From Bin80 sp965219915 (GTDB taxonomy: Bacteria > Bacteroidota > Rhodothermia > Rhodothermales > Bin80): a stretch of 64,000 bases of DNA. The stretch spans positions 3,038,001 through 3,102,000 of the forward strand of contig OZ244794.1 of NCBI GenBank assembly GCA_965219915.1, given 5' to 3'. A program made the position numbers and the translations under genes. How positions within the stretch are numbered: the stretch's first letter is position 1; each line of letters opens with the position of its first letter. Positions 18,056 through 27,531 of the stretch are shown here, piece by piece. The notes below the pieces were generated by a model. The model was not told the origin of the DNA. It saw only the letters and a program-made list of their open reading frames with translations, and did no database searches.

Positions 18056-18951
18056 TGAACCTCAATCGTAAGTGTGTCAATTGCTAATCCCGTGAAAATT
18101 CCCAGCGCCCCTGTTACGTTTGAGGGCGGCTCGGCCTCCCCAGGATTGGAACTGCCGGAAACGAACTGTGCATAAGCCGATGTACCTCGAACAATGCTGA
18201 TGCGCAACCCGTGCGCAGGCAGCTGGTTACTTGAGCTAGGCACCTGGACTGCGTAGGCCCCTGACCATGAACGCTGCTCAGCGTTGACGAATGGTACAGA
18301 CGTCTCCCGCTGCAATGCCTCTGGACTTAGGAAAAAATTGCTCAGGCGGGGACTCTGCCCCAAACGCGGAAGAAGCTGCGTCCGCATCCACCAGTCATCG
18401 CTGCCCCTTTCGGTGTTGTCGGTCCAATACAATGTTGCCTCCACCAAATAGACCAATCCTTCACGCGCATTCGCCCCTAATGCACGCAGTCCTAGAGAGT
18501 CCACAAGGAGCGGGTCGACAAACACGGAATCCAATATAAGTCCAGGTATCGGTGTTTCGGAAACTTCAATACTTACACTATCGAGAGAAACGGGTGGTGG
18601 AACCCTGCTATTCGCGGTAATCACATGATCACCCCAGTACACTTTTAAGTCCAATTCTGCACCAGGGATCGCGGTGATTGGTTCCAGCGGAGCATAGGTT
18701 CCTGCGCCTTGCATGGTGTATGGAATAAGGGAACCCTGCAGCATAAACTCTACACGCGCACCGGTGGCGGCTGTCGACTGGTCCAAGTCGTACTTCGCCT
18801 CCAAAGGTGCCGTTCTTCTCAATGTTAACGGCGGTAGCGGCTGTCCTGCTGCAACGTAAGATTCCACAACAAGGAGTGAAGTATCCTCGGGATGGACCGC
18901 TTCGCAGCCCATCAGAAAAAAGATCACTAATATTGCATACCGGAACTTCAT
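18052..18951 (-). CDS. DUF4249 lipoprotein
   Basis: 299 residues with a short lipoprotein signal (ILVIFFLMGC, Cys16) and a DUF4249 body: VVESYVAAGQPLPPLTLRRT, ATGARVEFML, GTYAPLEPITAIPGAELDLK, VITANSRVPPPVSLDSVSIE. DUF4249 proteins are almost always encoded next to STN-containing TonB receptors in Bacteroidota, as here, where its ATG is 3 nt after the receptor stop. It is probably a surface or periplasmic partner of that receptor. The molecular role is not known. Confidence 0.9.
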   Translation of the reverse strand: MKFRYAILVIFFLMGCEAVHPEDTSLLVVESYVAAGQPLPPLTLRRTAPLEAKYDLDQSTAATGARVEFMLQGSLIPYTMQGAGTYAPLEPITAIPGAELDLKVYWGDHVITANSRVPPPVSLDSVSIEVSETPIPGLILDSVFVDPLLVDSLGLRALGANAREGLVYLVEATLYWTDNTERGSDDWWMRTQLLPRLGQSPRLSNFFLSPEALQRETSVPFVNAEQRSWSGAYAVQVPSSSNQLPAHGLRISIVRGTSAYAQFVSGSSNPGEAEPPSNVTGALGIFTGLAIDTLTIEVQ

Positions 18952-18954
18952 ATG

Positions 18955-21648
18955 CTAAAACCGAGCAACGAGTTCAAGAAGCGGATAAGCGGGCATACCA
19001 TAAGTGGACATCACAGAGACCGGCTCGGGAATTTCGAACGTATACGTTTGCCTGACAATATTGCGACGGAACGTAATATTGTTAATTTCTAGACTGACCT
19101 GCATAGACACGAAACCTGCATTAAACCTGTAGGCCCCCTGCAACCCATAGTTAACATAGGGAGGTAGGCGGCCGTTGTTGATCTTGGGGAAATACAGAAA
19201 TCCCCGGGGCTTCTCGGAGAGCGGATCACCCACGGCATAGCGAGCTTCGGGAACAGTTATCGGGTAACCACTGCGCCATTGTCCCGTTAATCCGTATGTC
19301 CAGCTCCGCGTGTTGCGCTGCAGGACGACTTCGAGCCGCTGCGGCACATCATAGCGGGTGGGGCGAAGATTTTTCTCCCCGAGTAAGGGGGCACGACTAC
19401 GTGATCGCCCTGCGGCATAACTGACCCAGACCATATTCGCACCTCGTTCATACTGCAGGCTGCCCTCCAAGCCATATGCCAGTGCCTCCCCTCTAGTATA
19501 CTGACCCAAAATGGCCGCAAGCGAAATCCCCGGCCCCCGCAGTCCATCCTTGGTCTGTTCCTCATCCCGTGGAAGCAATAAACCGTCTGTTCTCTGGACG
19601 TACATAGCAATACCGGCTGTAAGATTCGTGCCGAGAGACAGGTCGCCACTAACAGATCCATGATAGCTCTGCGAGGGTTTAACTGAACGACTCGCAGGCA
19701 CCCACCGGTAAGCAATTAAATCGTAAAGAACCGAATAACGGTCGCGAACCTGGTGCAGGTATTGAACATTGACTCCGGCGGCTGCACGTAAAATAACTCG
19801 ATCAAGAGCATAGCGGATGCCAAGACGAGGACTGAGCCTCAGGTCATTACCGCCAAGGAGTCGGCTGACTCGTAACCCCGGTTGAACCTGCAGTCTTCGT
19901 GTCGGCTTCCATGTATCCTGTATATGGAGCACTAGTTCAGTATTGTCTAACCTGCTCTCTTCGTCGGTACTCTCGGAAATTGAATTAGTCTGCAGAATAA
20001 GTGCTCCCAACTCGCTCGAGAAGCTCCGCTGGACAATGGAAGCCCCTGCCTGAATGTGATGCGTTAACGACAAATAATAATCCAGGTCTAACTTAACGCC
20101 CATATCAAGTATATCTACGGCATATTTTGAACTGATTGACGAAGTTGCTACCGGTCGAAGGAATATGCGCTCGTGTGCACGATATGAGGTTGCGTATGCT
20201 GTTGCGCTCAAAAAAAATCGGTCAGCATACAAATAATGGTAACGCGCACTCACCAGACGGTTACTCCAGCGCGTATCAAATTCGACTATCAGACTGGAGG
20301 GACGCAACCAGCTCGCCAATGGAAGAATTGATCCAGATTCACCAATGCGTGATATGTTAATCGGCAAGCGAATATCCAAATCATCTGCGCTGCCATAGAC
20401 GCCCAGAGTCAATCTGTGTTGCAGTGATGGACGCCAAGCCAGTTTCGCACTTACATCATACAGATAGATCCCCGTACGCAGCGTATCCCGGGTCACACCG
20501 TCGTCAACCGGGTGCTTGCGTCCGATAATGCGATCCAGATAAGAGCGGCGCCCGGACATCATAAACGAGACTTCATTTCCAATAGGCCCCTCGACAAAAA
20601 GACGGGCGCTAAACAACCCCACCCCCACCAACCCTGTTATGCCCTCCTGCGTACCATCCTTTAGTTCGGCATCCAGCACAGCAGAAAGACGTCCTCCATA
20701 TTCTGCAGGAAAACTGCCCCGATACAGACGAACATCCTTGAAGACCTCAGGCTGGTAAATTGACAATAATCCGCCCACGTGCCACATATGATATATTGGA
20801 GCCCCATCAATCAGATACTGAATTTGGTCCGGCTCACCGCCCCGAACGACAAGGCCTCCCTGATTCGTGCGCACCCTCTGCACACTGGGAAGCCAATGCA
20901 AGGATTGCAGAAGATCTGCTTCTCCAGGAAGCCCCGGGAATCCGCTGATCAGGTCAACCGGGATCTCCCGTACGCCCGGAGAAACCTCGTAAGGATCTCG
21001 ACGATCTGAAGTAACCACAACGGTCTCTGATTCAACCGCCCCGCGCTCAAGGGCCAACATGACCGATTCCTTAGAAATCGTAATCAGCGTGTCCAGAGAG
21101 GCATATCCGAGAAAAGAAGCACTTACCAGATATTGACCGACCGGCAGAGCAGGCATCGCGAAATATCCACCCTCGTTGCTTATTGTACCAATGGAAAGTT
21201 CGGGCAGGTACACATGGGCGCCAGGCAGTATCTCTTGAGATGTGGCATCCGTGACAAAACCCCGCAATGCGCCCATGCGAACCCTATCTTCAGTTGAATT
21301 GGGGATGGAGTCACTGCTTGTATCTACGAGTACATATTGCCTCCGTCTCACCCGAACAGCTTGAAGATTCTGATTATCGAGGATGCATGCCAGAGCGCGC
21401 TCAATGTCGGTACCTGCATAATTGCACGTAACTATACGCCCCTCAACCAGGCGTTCTGCGTATACAAGATCAATGCGCTGTGTCACCGTGAATGTGTCCA
21501 GCACCCTCTGGAGCGCTTCAGAGACGATGTCTATTTCGATAACCTGCGCGCGGACGGTTGATGACGGGATTACCCACACGATAGCAACAGCCAAACACAG
21601 GACTGCACAGTACTTTCGTAGGGACTGATTCTGGAGGATCGCGCACAT
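18955..21648 (-). CDS. TonB-dependent receptor with STN signalling domain
   Basis: 897 residues. The order is a signal peptide (to about 35), an STN domain at about 36-107 (IEIDIVSEALQRVLDTFTVT, DIERALACILDNQNLQAVRV), a carboxypeptidase-regulatory domain at about 128-205 (GFVTDATSQEILPGAHVYLP, MPALPVGQYLVSASFLGYAS), a plug (GGLVVRGGEPDQIQYLIDGA, YGGRLSAVLDAELKDG) and a 22-strand-type barrel ending in LLELVARF with C-terminal Phe. The STN domain normally touches the anti-sigma factor when ligand binds. With the sigma and fecR genes directly upstream, this should be a ligand-triggered regulator as well as an importer. The ligand is unknown. Confidence 0.95.
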   Translation of the reverse strand: MCAILQNQSLRKYCAVLCLAVAIVWVIPSSTVRAQVIEIDIVSEALQRVLDTFTVTQRIDLVYAERLVEGRIVTCNYAGTDIERALACILDNQNLQAVRVRRRQYVLVDTSSDSIPNSTEDRVRMGALRGFVTDATSQEILPGAHVYLPELSIGTISNEGGYFAMPALPVGQYLVSASFLGYASLDTLITISKESVMLALERGAVESETVVVTSDRRDPYEVSPGVREIPVDLISGFPGLPGEADLLQSLHWLPSVQRVRTNQGGLVVRGGEPDQIQYLIDGAPIYHMWHVGGLLSIYQPEVFKDVRLYRGSFPAEYGGRLSAVLDAELKDGTQEGITGLVGVGLFSARLFVEGPIGNEVSFMMSGRRSYLDRIIGRKHPVDDGVTRDTLRTGIYLYDVSAKLAWRPSLQHRLTLGVYGSADDLDIRLPINISRIGESGSILPLASWLRPSSLIVEFDTRWSNRLVSARYHYLYADRFFLSATAYATSYRAHERIFLRPVATSSISSKYAVDILDMGVKLDLDYYLSLTHHIQAGASIVQRSFSSELGALILQTNSISESTDEESRLDNTELVLHIQDTWKPTRRLQVQPGLRVSRLLGGNDLRLSPRLGIRYALDRVILRAAAGVNVQYLHQVRDRYSVLYDLIAYRWVPASRSVKPSQSYHGSVSGDLSLGTNLTAGIAMYVQRTDGLLLPRDEEQTKDGLRGPGISLAAILGQYTRGEALAYGLEGSLQYERGANMVWVSYAAGRSRSRAPLLGEKNLRPTRYDVPQRLEVVLQRNTRSWTYGLTGQWRSGYPITVPEARYAVGDPLSEKPRGFLYFPKINNGRLPPYVNYGLQGAYRFNAGFVSMQVSLEINNITFRRNIVRQTYTFEIPEPVSVMSTYGMPAYPLLELVARF

Positions 21649-21696
21649 CTGATGTGCGCGTTACACGATATTCTTCACTCGGTTCCAATGGTGAGC

Positions 21697-22785
21697 TTAC
21701 GGAGCAATCCGAAAGACACCCCCCTCTGTATGAACCGCGGTTCCAAGTGCAAGGGCCAGTGCATTCAGAATTTCCTCTATCTCTGCATCCGGGGCAAATG
21801 TGCCTGTGACGGTTTCATTTACCAACGATGGATCCACCTCAACACGAACATTTCGGCTTTCAGAAAGCAACGTCGCTGCTCTGCTCAGCGGAGTTTGTCG
21901 AAGAAAAATAAACCCGGTCCAACTCAATGCACTCTCCAACTCGACTTGAGAGGACGGTTCGGGTGGGGCGCCATCGGTAACCTTGGTCATCTGCCCGGGT
22001 TCAAGCATGACGGTTGGCAACCCTTGCGCGTTCGAAGCCACTTCCACCTGACCGCTTTCCAGTACAACGTGAGTAGCGCCTTGCTGTGTTCGGACACCAA
22101 AACGTGTGCCGAGGACGTGAATAAATGCCTCGTCCGTCTGCACTGTGAACTGATCGGATTGATGCACAATATCGAAGAACGCCTGACCAGTAAACGCTAC
22201 GCTGCGTACGAAATCCCGCTCATCAAATCGGATTGTCGCTGGACCATTCAGGTGAGCAACCGAGCCATCTGGAAGCTCTACGCGCTCATACTCGCCTGAC
22301 GCAGCCGCAATAGTCTGTAATGCAGTATCACTGTCTCGGAGTGTCAATACAGCCACAAAACAGACCGCAAGAATAGCAATCACCGCAGCAATCCGGTAAG
22401 ACCAGGACGGTAGTTTTCGCGGGGGACGATCCACTTGAGCCCAACATTCAAGGAAATCCTGTCGATCCTGTTCAATCTGAATCGCAGCCTCAGCTAAACC
22501 TGGATGCGACTCAACCACTCTGTCCACAGCACCCCAGTTGGCCCTGATCTCTTCCGATTCATCCTCACTGAGTTCTCCGGCATGTCCACCGCTCACCAGT
22601 GAATACAGCACAAATAGGTGCATCTCCGGCAATCTACCACGTAGATGTGCACAAATCTGCTGCCAGCCCGCATAGGAGCGCGCCAAGTCGGGATCGCTCT
22701 CCAACTCCTCTATAAACGCTTGGCGCTCCTCCAGTGTCAGGCCACCCTCGTGAAGAATCGCGTCTATTTTATCGAATTGTTCCAT
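21697..22785 (-). CDS. FecR-family anti-sigma factor
   Basis: About 362 residues from the ATG at 22785 (a further in-frame ATG at 22800 would add MYDSG). The N-terminal cytoplasmic part is helical and acidic (ERQAFIEELESDPDLARSY, ELSEDESEEIRANW). One membrane helix, IAAVIAILAVCFVAVLTL, lies near residues 130-150. The periplasmic FecR domain follows (YERVELPDGSVAHLNGPATI, FVRSVAFTGQAFFDI, FIHVLGTRFGVRTQQGATHV), and the C-terminal domain has ETVTGTFAPDAEIEEILNAL, an STN-like fold. It should hold the ECF sigma factor inactive until the receptor signals. It starts 35-50 nt after the sigma gene. Confidence 0.93.
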   Translation of the reverse strand: MEQFDKIDAILHEGGLTLEERQAFIEELESDPDLARSYAGWQQICAHLRGRLPEMHLFVLYSLVSGGHAGELSEDESEEIRANWGAVDRVVESHPGLAEAAIQIEQDRQDFLECWAQVDRPPRKLPSWSYRIAAVIAILAVCFVAVLTLRDSDTALQTIAAASGEYERVELPDGSVAHLNGPATIRFDERDFVRSVAFTGQAFFDIVHQSDQFTVQTDEAFIHVLGTRFGVRTQQGATHVVLESGQVEVASNAQGLPTVMLEPGQMTKVTDGAPPEPSSQVELESALSWTGFIFLRQTPLSRAATLLSESRNVRVEVDPSLVNETVTGTFAPDAEIEEILNALALALGTAVHTEGGVFRIAP

Positions 22786-22835
22786 TCCAGAATCGTACAT
22801 CGACTATATGACGCAGGCAACAGAAAAAAGGTAAC

Positions 22836-23369
22836 CTATTCATCTGCAAATACTTTTCTCATTTTCTCAAAGGCACGTTTCACCTGCATCTTGACAGCCG
22901 TTTCGGTAGTACCGAGAATATTGGCTATTTCTTTGTATTTGTACCCGTATTCGCGAAGTTCCAGGATCCGTCTAGCATGGGGGGTGAGTACAGATAACAC
23001 TCGCTCGATATCAAGAGTACTCGCAAACCTGTCGCTGGCGGCCTCGGCCTTTTCAGAAAGAATCTGAGTGTCGTACGTTTGCTCCTTGGGCGAATGGCGC
23101 CCCCGATAATAATCGTGCAACTCAAACAATGCAGCTTTCATAGCAAAGGCCTTGAACCGATCGGGATGCTTCAAGGCAGAGAGACCCGAATGTACTCGTA
23201 TGAGTGCACACTGCATCAAGTCGTCTACTATAGCCTGATTCCCGACTTTAGCTCGGAAGTAGTTCTTAAAGACCTGGGCCAATCGGCGCAGAAGCACTTC
23301 TCTGGCCAGCCCGTCGCCGTCCTGTGCACGTCTAACCAACCTTGGATCGAATTTACTTTGAGCCATCAC
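22836..23369 (-). CDS. ECF RNA polymerase sigma factor
   Basis: 177 residues. Region 2 is near residues 20-90 (ARVKGNQAIVDDLM-type order, here FRAKVGNQAIVDDLMQCALI with KAFAMKAALFELHDYYRG). Region 4 is a helix-turn-helix near 120-170 (LTPHARRILELREYGYKYKE, IANILGTTETAVKMQVKRAF). It is the first gene of the unit sigma, FecR, STN receptor, DUF4249 and is expected to drive its own operon once freed. The MM start allows 23369 or 23366. Confidence 0.93.
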   Translation of the reverse strand: MMAQSKFDPRLVRRAQDGDGLAREVLLRRLAQVFKNYFRAKVGNQAIVDDLMQCALIRVHSGLSALKHPDRFKAFAMKAALFELHDYYRGRHSPKEQTYDTQILSEKAEAASDRFASTLDIERVLSVLTPHARRILELREYGYKYKEIANILGTTETAVKMQVKRAFEKMRKVFADE

Positions 23370-23417
23370 GGACGTACAGGCACGTACATGTCAGACTAGC
23401 TATCAGCCCACCGTGTA

Positions 23418-23918
23418 CTACACAGATTCAAACCTGTTTGCCGCAAAATTTTTCTGAACCTCTTCTGGATTAAAGATCCGACCGTTCATGGCCAAATACA
23501 CACCATCTGGCAGTATTTGCGCCGCAGCAAGTGCAAACCCGATGTTGAATTCTGCATCGGAAGACTTGAACCTGGCCGGCATCAAAGCACCAACTAAAAC
23601 CACCGTCTTATTCCTAACAGGTTGGATATGTCGGGCGGTCGTGATCATGGTGTCAGTGCCGTGCGTGATCAATATGCACCGCTGTCTAGCCTGGTGTACC
23701 TCGTCACGAATGCAATTTCTGTCCTGTACAGTCAATTCCAGACTGTCCTTTGCCAAAAGTGTTTTGACAACATAGGGAACGGAAACCCCGACATGCTGAA
23801 GGATCTCTGTGATTTGAGGATTCCCTACCTGATAATCACTCTTATTGTCAAAGTACACCTTATCAATTGTACCGCCGGTGGTGAGAATAAGGAGTTCGGC
23901 CGACATTGTAATGGGCAA
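23418..23918 (-). CDS. Single-domain asparaginase homologue
   Basis: 166 residues covering only the N-terminal catalytic domain of L-asparaginases (about half the usual length of some 330). Both active-site Thr motifs are present: LILTTGGTIDKVYF and CILITHGTDTMITTARH, with GALMPARFKSSDAEFNIGFA after. Stand-alone proteins of this size occur in many bacteria, so it is not necessarily a truncation, but the missing C-terminal dimer domain makes asparagine hydrolysis uncertain. An in-frame ATG at 23906 is an alternative start. It follows the sigma gene on the left and a non-coding gap on the right. Confidence 0.85.
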   Translation of the reverse strand: MPITMSAELLILTTGGTIDKVYFDNKSDYQVGNPQITEILQHVGVSVPYVVKTLLAKDSLELTVQDRNCIRDEVHQARQRCILITHGTDTMITTARHIQPVRNKTVVLVGALMPARFKSSDAEFNIGFALAAAQILPDGVYLAMNGRIFNPEEVQKNFAANRFESV

Positions 23919-24177
23919 TGCAAATAGCAGACTCTACGTCTTTAATCGTGAAGGATTCAATTTCTGAAATCTCCGGGGTACAGACCAAGCCCTTCTGGAT
24001 AGAAGTTATGGTGCCCGAAAGGCCCACTGCTATGGAATTCTCAATACCGGATTTTGATGGTTTTGATCCGATTAGTGGTATTACCGACTGAACCACCGTT
24101 GACCTAAAGCAGTGGCGCTGAGGGGCCACAGTGGCTTACACCAAGTTATTTGCCCACGCCTCGTTTGGTACACACGT

Positions 24178-24303
24178 TTATCCTGAAATGGTGTTGTTGA
24201 TTTCGATAAGCTCATAGATCTCGCCTGCGATCCATCCCTCGCCCTTTGTCAATCTCTGAAGCAGAGACAACGCACCAGTCGTATCGAATTGCTGACCGGA
24301 CAT
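24178..24303 (-). CDS. Possible small protein of 41 residues
   Basis: An ATG-initiated frame just after the receptor terminator reads MSGQQFDTTGALSLLQRLTK then GEGWIAGEIYELIEINNTIS and G before TAA. The composition (amphipathic helix, few rare residues) is protein-like. There is no evident ribosome-binding site, since the start is only 6 nt from the hairpin. I know no family. It may be a small peptide or the relic of a larger gene. Confidence 0.35.
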   Translation of the reverse strand: MSGQQFDTTGALSLLQRLTKGEGWIAGEIYELIEINNTISG

Positions 24304-24308
24304 AACAA

Positions 24309-24343
24309 CAAAAGCCCCGAGACACAGCGTCCCGAGGCTTTTG
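24309..24343 (-). terminator. Intrinsic terminator of the TonB receptor gene
   Basis: A 14-bp stem with a 7-nt loop: CAAAAGCCTCGGGA pairs with TCTCGGGGCTTTTG, with two G-U wobbles when read on the minus strand, followed by TTGTTGTTAT. It lies 23 nt after the receptor stop. On the plus strand it is followed by CTTTTTA, so it could work in both directions. Confidence 0.85.
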
Positions 24344-24366
24344 CTTTTTACGGTTTAATTAACTAA

Positions 24367-27243
24367 CTAAAACAGGTCTGCTACCAAGCGAAGAACGTAG
24401 GCCCGTCCATTGTAGTCCCACGGCGTGCTCTCTGGTCGAATATTACCCTGGCTGAGGGTCTCGTCCGAGTGCGCATCCGGGAATGTGTTAAAGAGGTTAT
24501 CGATCCCCAAGGAAATCTGGTAGCCATCAAACAGGCTGTAGCCTACTTGGAGATCCGCGATGATTGCTCCATCGTAGTCGTCCAATAGACTCATGTCGTT
24601 GCCATCTACACAAGAATTACTATTGTTCCGACAGGCAGACCAGCCATCATAGTAACTTAGTCGCGCCATACCATGAAGTGCCCCGCGCACATGCCGTCCC
24701 ATCATCACAATGCGATGCTCCGGGTTCACCGCCTCAATCTCAATCTGCCGCCGTGGCGTAAGTAGCGAAAGCGTGAACGGAGTACTCAACTGCGTTCCCA
24801 GAAAATCACTGATCTGGCGAGGCGCAGAGAAAGACACGAGGCGCTGCGCTGTCCAGTTCCATGCAATCGTAGCCTGGGTCGCGTTACCCTCCTCATCCTC
24901 CACATCGTACGCCAAGAGGAAGTCAATTCCGCGTGTTCGCGTGTCAAAGTCATTGGAGAAGAATTTTATCTCTCTCAGATTCTCAACTCCACCCAGCAGA
25001 TTTGCCTCATCCATGATGTCCCGCATCGTATCAGTCAGAGGAATATTACCAGTCAGTGAAATCCTGTCCATCAACGTGATATCGAAGTAGTCCACGGTAA
25101 GCGTCAGATCTTGCGAAATATCCATGACGGTTCCCAATGTGAAGCTGCGTGCGGTCTCCTCTGTGAGTTCCTCTGCCCCCAAAGCAGCGGAAATTGGGTG
25201 TGTCGGCGGAAGCTGTCCGGTTTCAACGAGTTGGTCCCCTGTACCTGCCAGGGCAGTTTGCAGGGCCCACAGGTTCGCCTGACCAGGCGTGGGAGCGCGG
25301 AAGCCCGTAGATGCCGTACCACGTAAACGTATACGGTCAGTGGCTCTATATAGGGCCGCAAACTTACCGGTCAACGTGCTACCGAAATCATTATAATAGT
25401 TCTCATAACGACCGGCAAGACCCAATACCCAACGCTCAGTCACATCAGTCTCGAAATCAACATAAGCGGCGAAGTTGGGGCGATCCCATGTGCCGGAAAA
25501 CTTGGGGTTCAAGCCCTGATAGCCGTTGGAACCAACACTGAATCCTTGTACTCCGTATTGCCCAACCTCGTATGAAGCAGGGTCACCCGGAATGGTGGCG
25601 AATTCCTCACGGCGCCATTCAAGGCCCACGGCGACATTGAGCGGAGTGGCAAACGCATCAATTTCCACGGGCAGTGACCCGCTTGCAGAAACTGTCATTT
25701 CCGTCTGCTCATAGCCCCTGGGATCAAACGACGTGGGGCTATCCGGCCCCAATGAGGCATTGACCGTGTTGTAGATGAAATAGTCTATGTCGCTATTGCC
25801 ATACCCGAAGCTGAGATCCCAACGAAAACCATCGTCCGCTCCCCCGCTGATACCTGCGGTCGCGCTCAAATCGTAAATATCGGCACCAAAGCGTGGAGTG
25901 AAGCCTCCGGGGAAATCCTGGTTAAACAGGTAGCATTGCCCACTGTACTGGGATATAAAACTCTGCACAGCGCTGAAATCAGAATCCAGACCGGGCACGA
26001 CATCGCTACAAACTATATCATCATTTTCGTTCAAGTCAGCTACGGCCCGAACGGCACTGTCGCCAGAGCCGAAACGAAATACGCTGGATCTCGCACTGCC
26101 GGTCCCTGGAGCCCGAAAATAAAAGCCTCCTTCGGATTTCCGCTGTCCATAACCACCAAACGCATATATACGCATGTTACTGCCCACATCAATGCCCGCA
26201 TTCAGGAATCCGACCAGGGAGTTGCTAACATCCGGGCTCCCCCAAATCTGTGCAGGAGGGTCGTCTCTGCCGAAATCTGGTGTATTTGTTGAGCCGCCTG
26301 GATAGCCCCTCTCTAGGAGAAGTCCTTCGTCACGCCTCAGGCCACTTCTGACTGTCGGGGCTGCGTCGCGGTATTCAAAGCTCAGGTTCAAGAAACCATT
26401 ACTTGTCAATGGAAGTCCAACATTGGCAGCTGCCAGGAAATTGGTTCCATCTCCCTCACTGTACTGTCCCCCCTGCATCCGTACATGAACGCCTCTGGAA
26501 TTTTCGCGCAACTGCATGTTAAACACGCCAGCAACTGCGTCAGCGCCGTACTGTGCAGTCGCGCCATCCCGAAGTACCTCAACCCGTCCCAGCGCAATAC
26601 TCGGAATCATGTTCATATCCGCGCCCTGTGAACCCGTATTGAGTGAACTGGCAAGAAGCGCCATTGACGCCGAACGGTGACGTCGCTTGCCATTGACCAG
26701 CACGACAACATTATCCGGAGAAAGCCCCCGAAGAGTAATCGGCCTGACCAGCGTAGCCTCATCATCTATTCCGTAGCGCTGCACGTTGTAGGAGGGTACC
26801 TGAGTACGAAGTATATCATCAATATCCGTACTTGCCTGCGAAGCCAAATCGCGTGGCCCAAATACATCAACCGGTACGGCGGAATCCTTAACAAGCCGTG
26901 GCAAACGCCGTGATCCAACGACGACGACTTCCTCTAGCCCCAGGATACTTTCGAAAAGGCGTACATCCAACTCAGTCATTCCATCCGTGACCAGATGTTC
27001 CTGAGTGCTATATCCTACAAAGCGGAATACGAGCGTATTCCCAACCTCTGGAACCGAAAGCGAAAACCCGCCATTCACATCAGTCGTCGTACCGATAAGC
27101 GTACCCTTTACGTTTATCTGCACACCGGGGAAGGGTTGTTCTGTCTCAGCATCCGTCACTGTACCCTGCACCTGCACCTGTGCCACGGCCACCTGCAGGG
27201 ACAAAAAGGTTAGAGCACAAAAAACTGTAAAAATGTGTTTCAT
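24367..27243 (-). CDS. TonB-dependent receptor, carboxypeptidase-regulatory type
   Basis: 958 residues. A signal peptide ends near residue 21 (LQVAVAQ). A CarboxypepD_reg domain follows (QVQGTVTDAETEQPFPGVQI, VNGGFSLSVPEVGNTLVFRF), then a plug with EEVVVVGSRRLPRLVKDSAV, TLRGLSPDNVVVLVNGKRRH, MNMIPSIALGRVEVLRDGAT and AQYGADAVAGVFNMQLR. The barrel ends in AYVLRLVADLF with terminal Phe, and its late part contains SLGIDNLFNTFPDAH, the classic DNLF-N motif. There is no STN domain and no adjacent SusD, so it is likely a nutrient or siderophore importer, not a glycan SusCD pair. It is monocistronic, with its own terminator. Confidence 0.95.
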   Translation of the reverse strand: MKHIFTVFCALTFLSLQVAVAQVQVQGTVTDAETEQPFPGVQINVKGTLIGTTTDVNGGFSLSVPEVGNTLVFRFVGYSTQEHLVTDGMTELDVRLFESILGLEEVVVVGSRRLPRLVKDSAVPVDVFGPRDLASQASTDIDDILRTQVPSYNVQRYGIDDEATLVRPITLRGLSPDNVVVLVNGKRRHRSASMALLASSLNTGSQGADMNMIPSIALGRVEVLRDGATAQYGADAVAGVFNMQLRENSRGVHVRMQGGQYSEGDGTNFLAAANVGLPLTSNGFLNLSFEYRDAAPTVRSGLRRDEGLLLERGYPGGSTNTPDFGRDDPPAQIWGSPDVSNSLVGFLNAGIDVGSNMRIYAFGGYGQRKSEGGFYFRAPGTGSARSSVFRFGSGDSAVRAVADLNENDDIVCSDVVPGLDSDFSAVQSFISQYSGQCYLFNQDFPGGFTPRFGADIYDLSATAGISGGADDGFRWDLSFGYGNSDIDYFIYNTVNASLGPDSPTSFDPRGYEQTEMTVSASGSLPVEIDAFATPLNVAVGLEWRREEFATIPGDPASYEVGQYGVQGFSVGSNGYQGLNPKFSGTWDRPNFAAYVDFETDVTERWVLGLAGRYENYYNDFGSTLTGKFAALYRATDRIRLRGTASTGFRAPTPGQANLWALQTALAGTGDQLVETGQLPPTHPISAALGAEELTEETARSFTLGTVMDISQDLTLTVDYFDITLMDRISLTGNIPLTDTMRDIMDEANLLGGVENLREIKFFSNDFDTRTRGIDFLLAYDVEDEEGNATQATIAWNWTAQRLVSFSAPRQISDFLGTQLSTPFTLSLLTPRRQIEIEAVNPEHRIVMMGRHVRGALHGMARLSYYDGWSACRNNSNSCVDGNDMSLLDDYDGAIIADLQVGYSLFDGYQISLGIDNLFNTFPDAHSDETLSQGNIRPESTPWDYNGRAYVLRLVADLF

Positions 27244-27531
27244 CTGAAGTGCTAGTCTGATTCTAGGGAAACCACAGGGGCAATTTACCCAACAGTAAAT
27301 TAACTTTCAAGCCCCTTTGAAACTGTAATGAGAAGATCAAATTTAGTGACTCTGGTCTCATTGTGCGGCGTCGAACAGGATCAACCGAGTTTTGTTTCTA
27401 ACTGACCGCCAGAAAAACCTCCCGACGCTGTACTTCACCAAATAAGATTTGGACCATCATCTTTAGAAGAGGGCCACAATTCCACATGTCAGAAAACTAC
27501 AAAACCGTGCGGACTTTTACCGGTATAGAAA
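27244..27531. other. Upstream region of the TonB receptor gene
   Basis: This 288-bp gap between the receptor start and the end of the AlbA_2 gene should hold the receptor promoter. On the minus strand a TAAATTTG occurs near 27344, matching the Bacteroidota -7 consensus TAnnTTTG, but no matching -33 TTTG is seen at the right distance, so this is only a candidate. Confidence 0.3.

Larger units (their letters stand above)
23919..24366. other. Gap with a small coding-like frame and a terminator
   Basis: This 448-bp gap lies between the asparaginase-like gene and the TonB receptor. It contains a possible 41-codon gene and a strong hairpin (both listed separately). A longer minus-strand frame at 23863-24129 is open but matches nothing I know and overlaps the asparaginase start. 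Confidence 0.45.

Noticed and set aside
21652..22299. 215-codon plus-strand frame over the FecR gene
   Set aside because: Antisense to the FecR domain blocks; no homology recognised.
23863..24129. 88-codon minus-strand frame next to the asparaginase-like gene
   Set aside because: Overlaps the start of the asparaginase-like gene, no family match, no convincing start. It is left as part of the gap.
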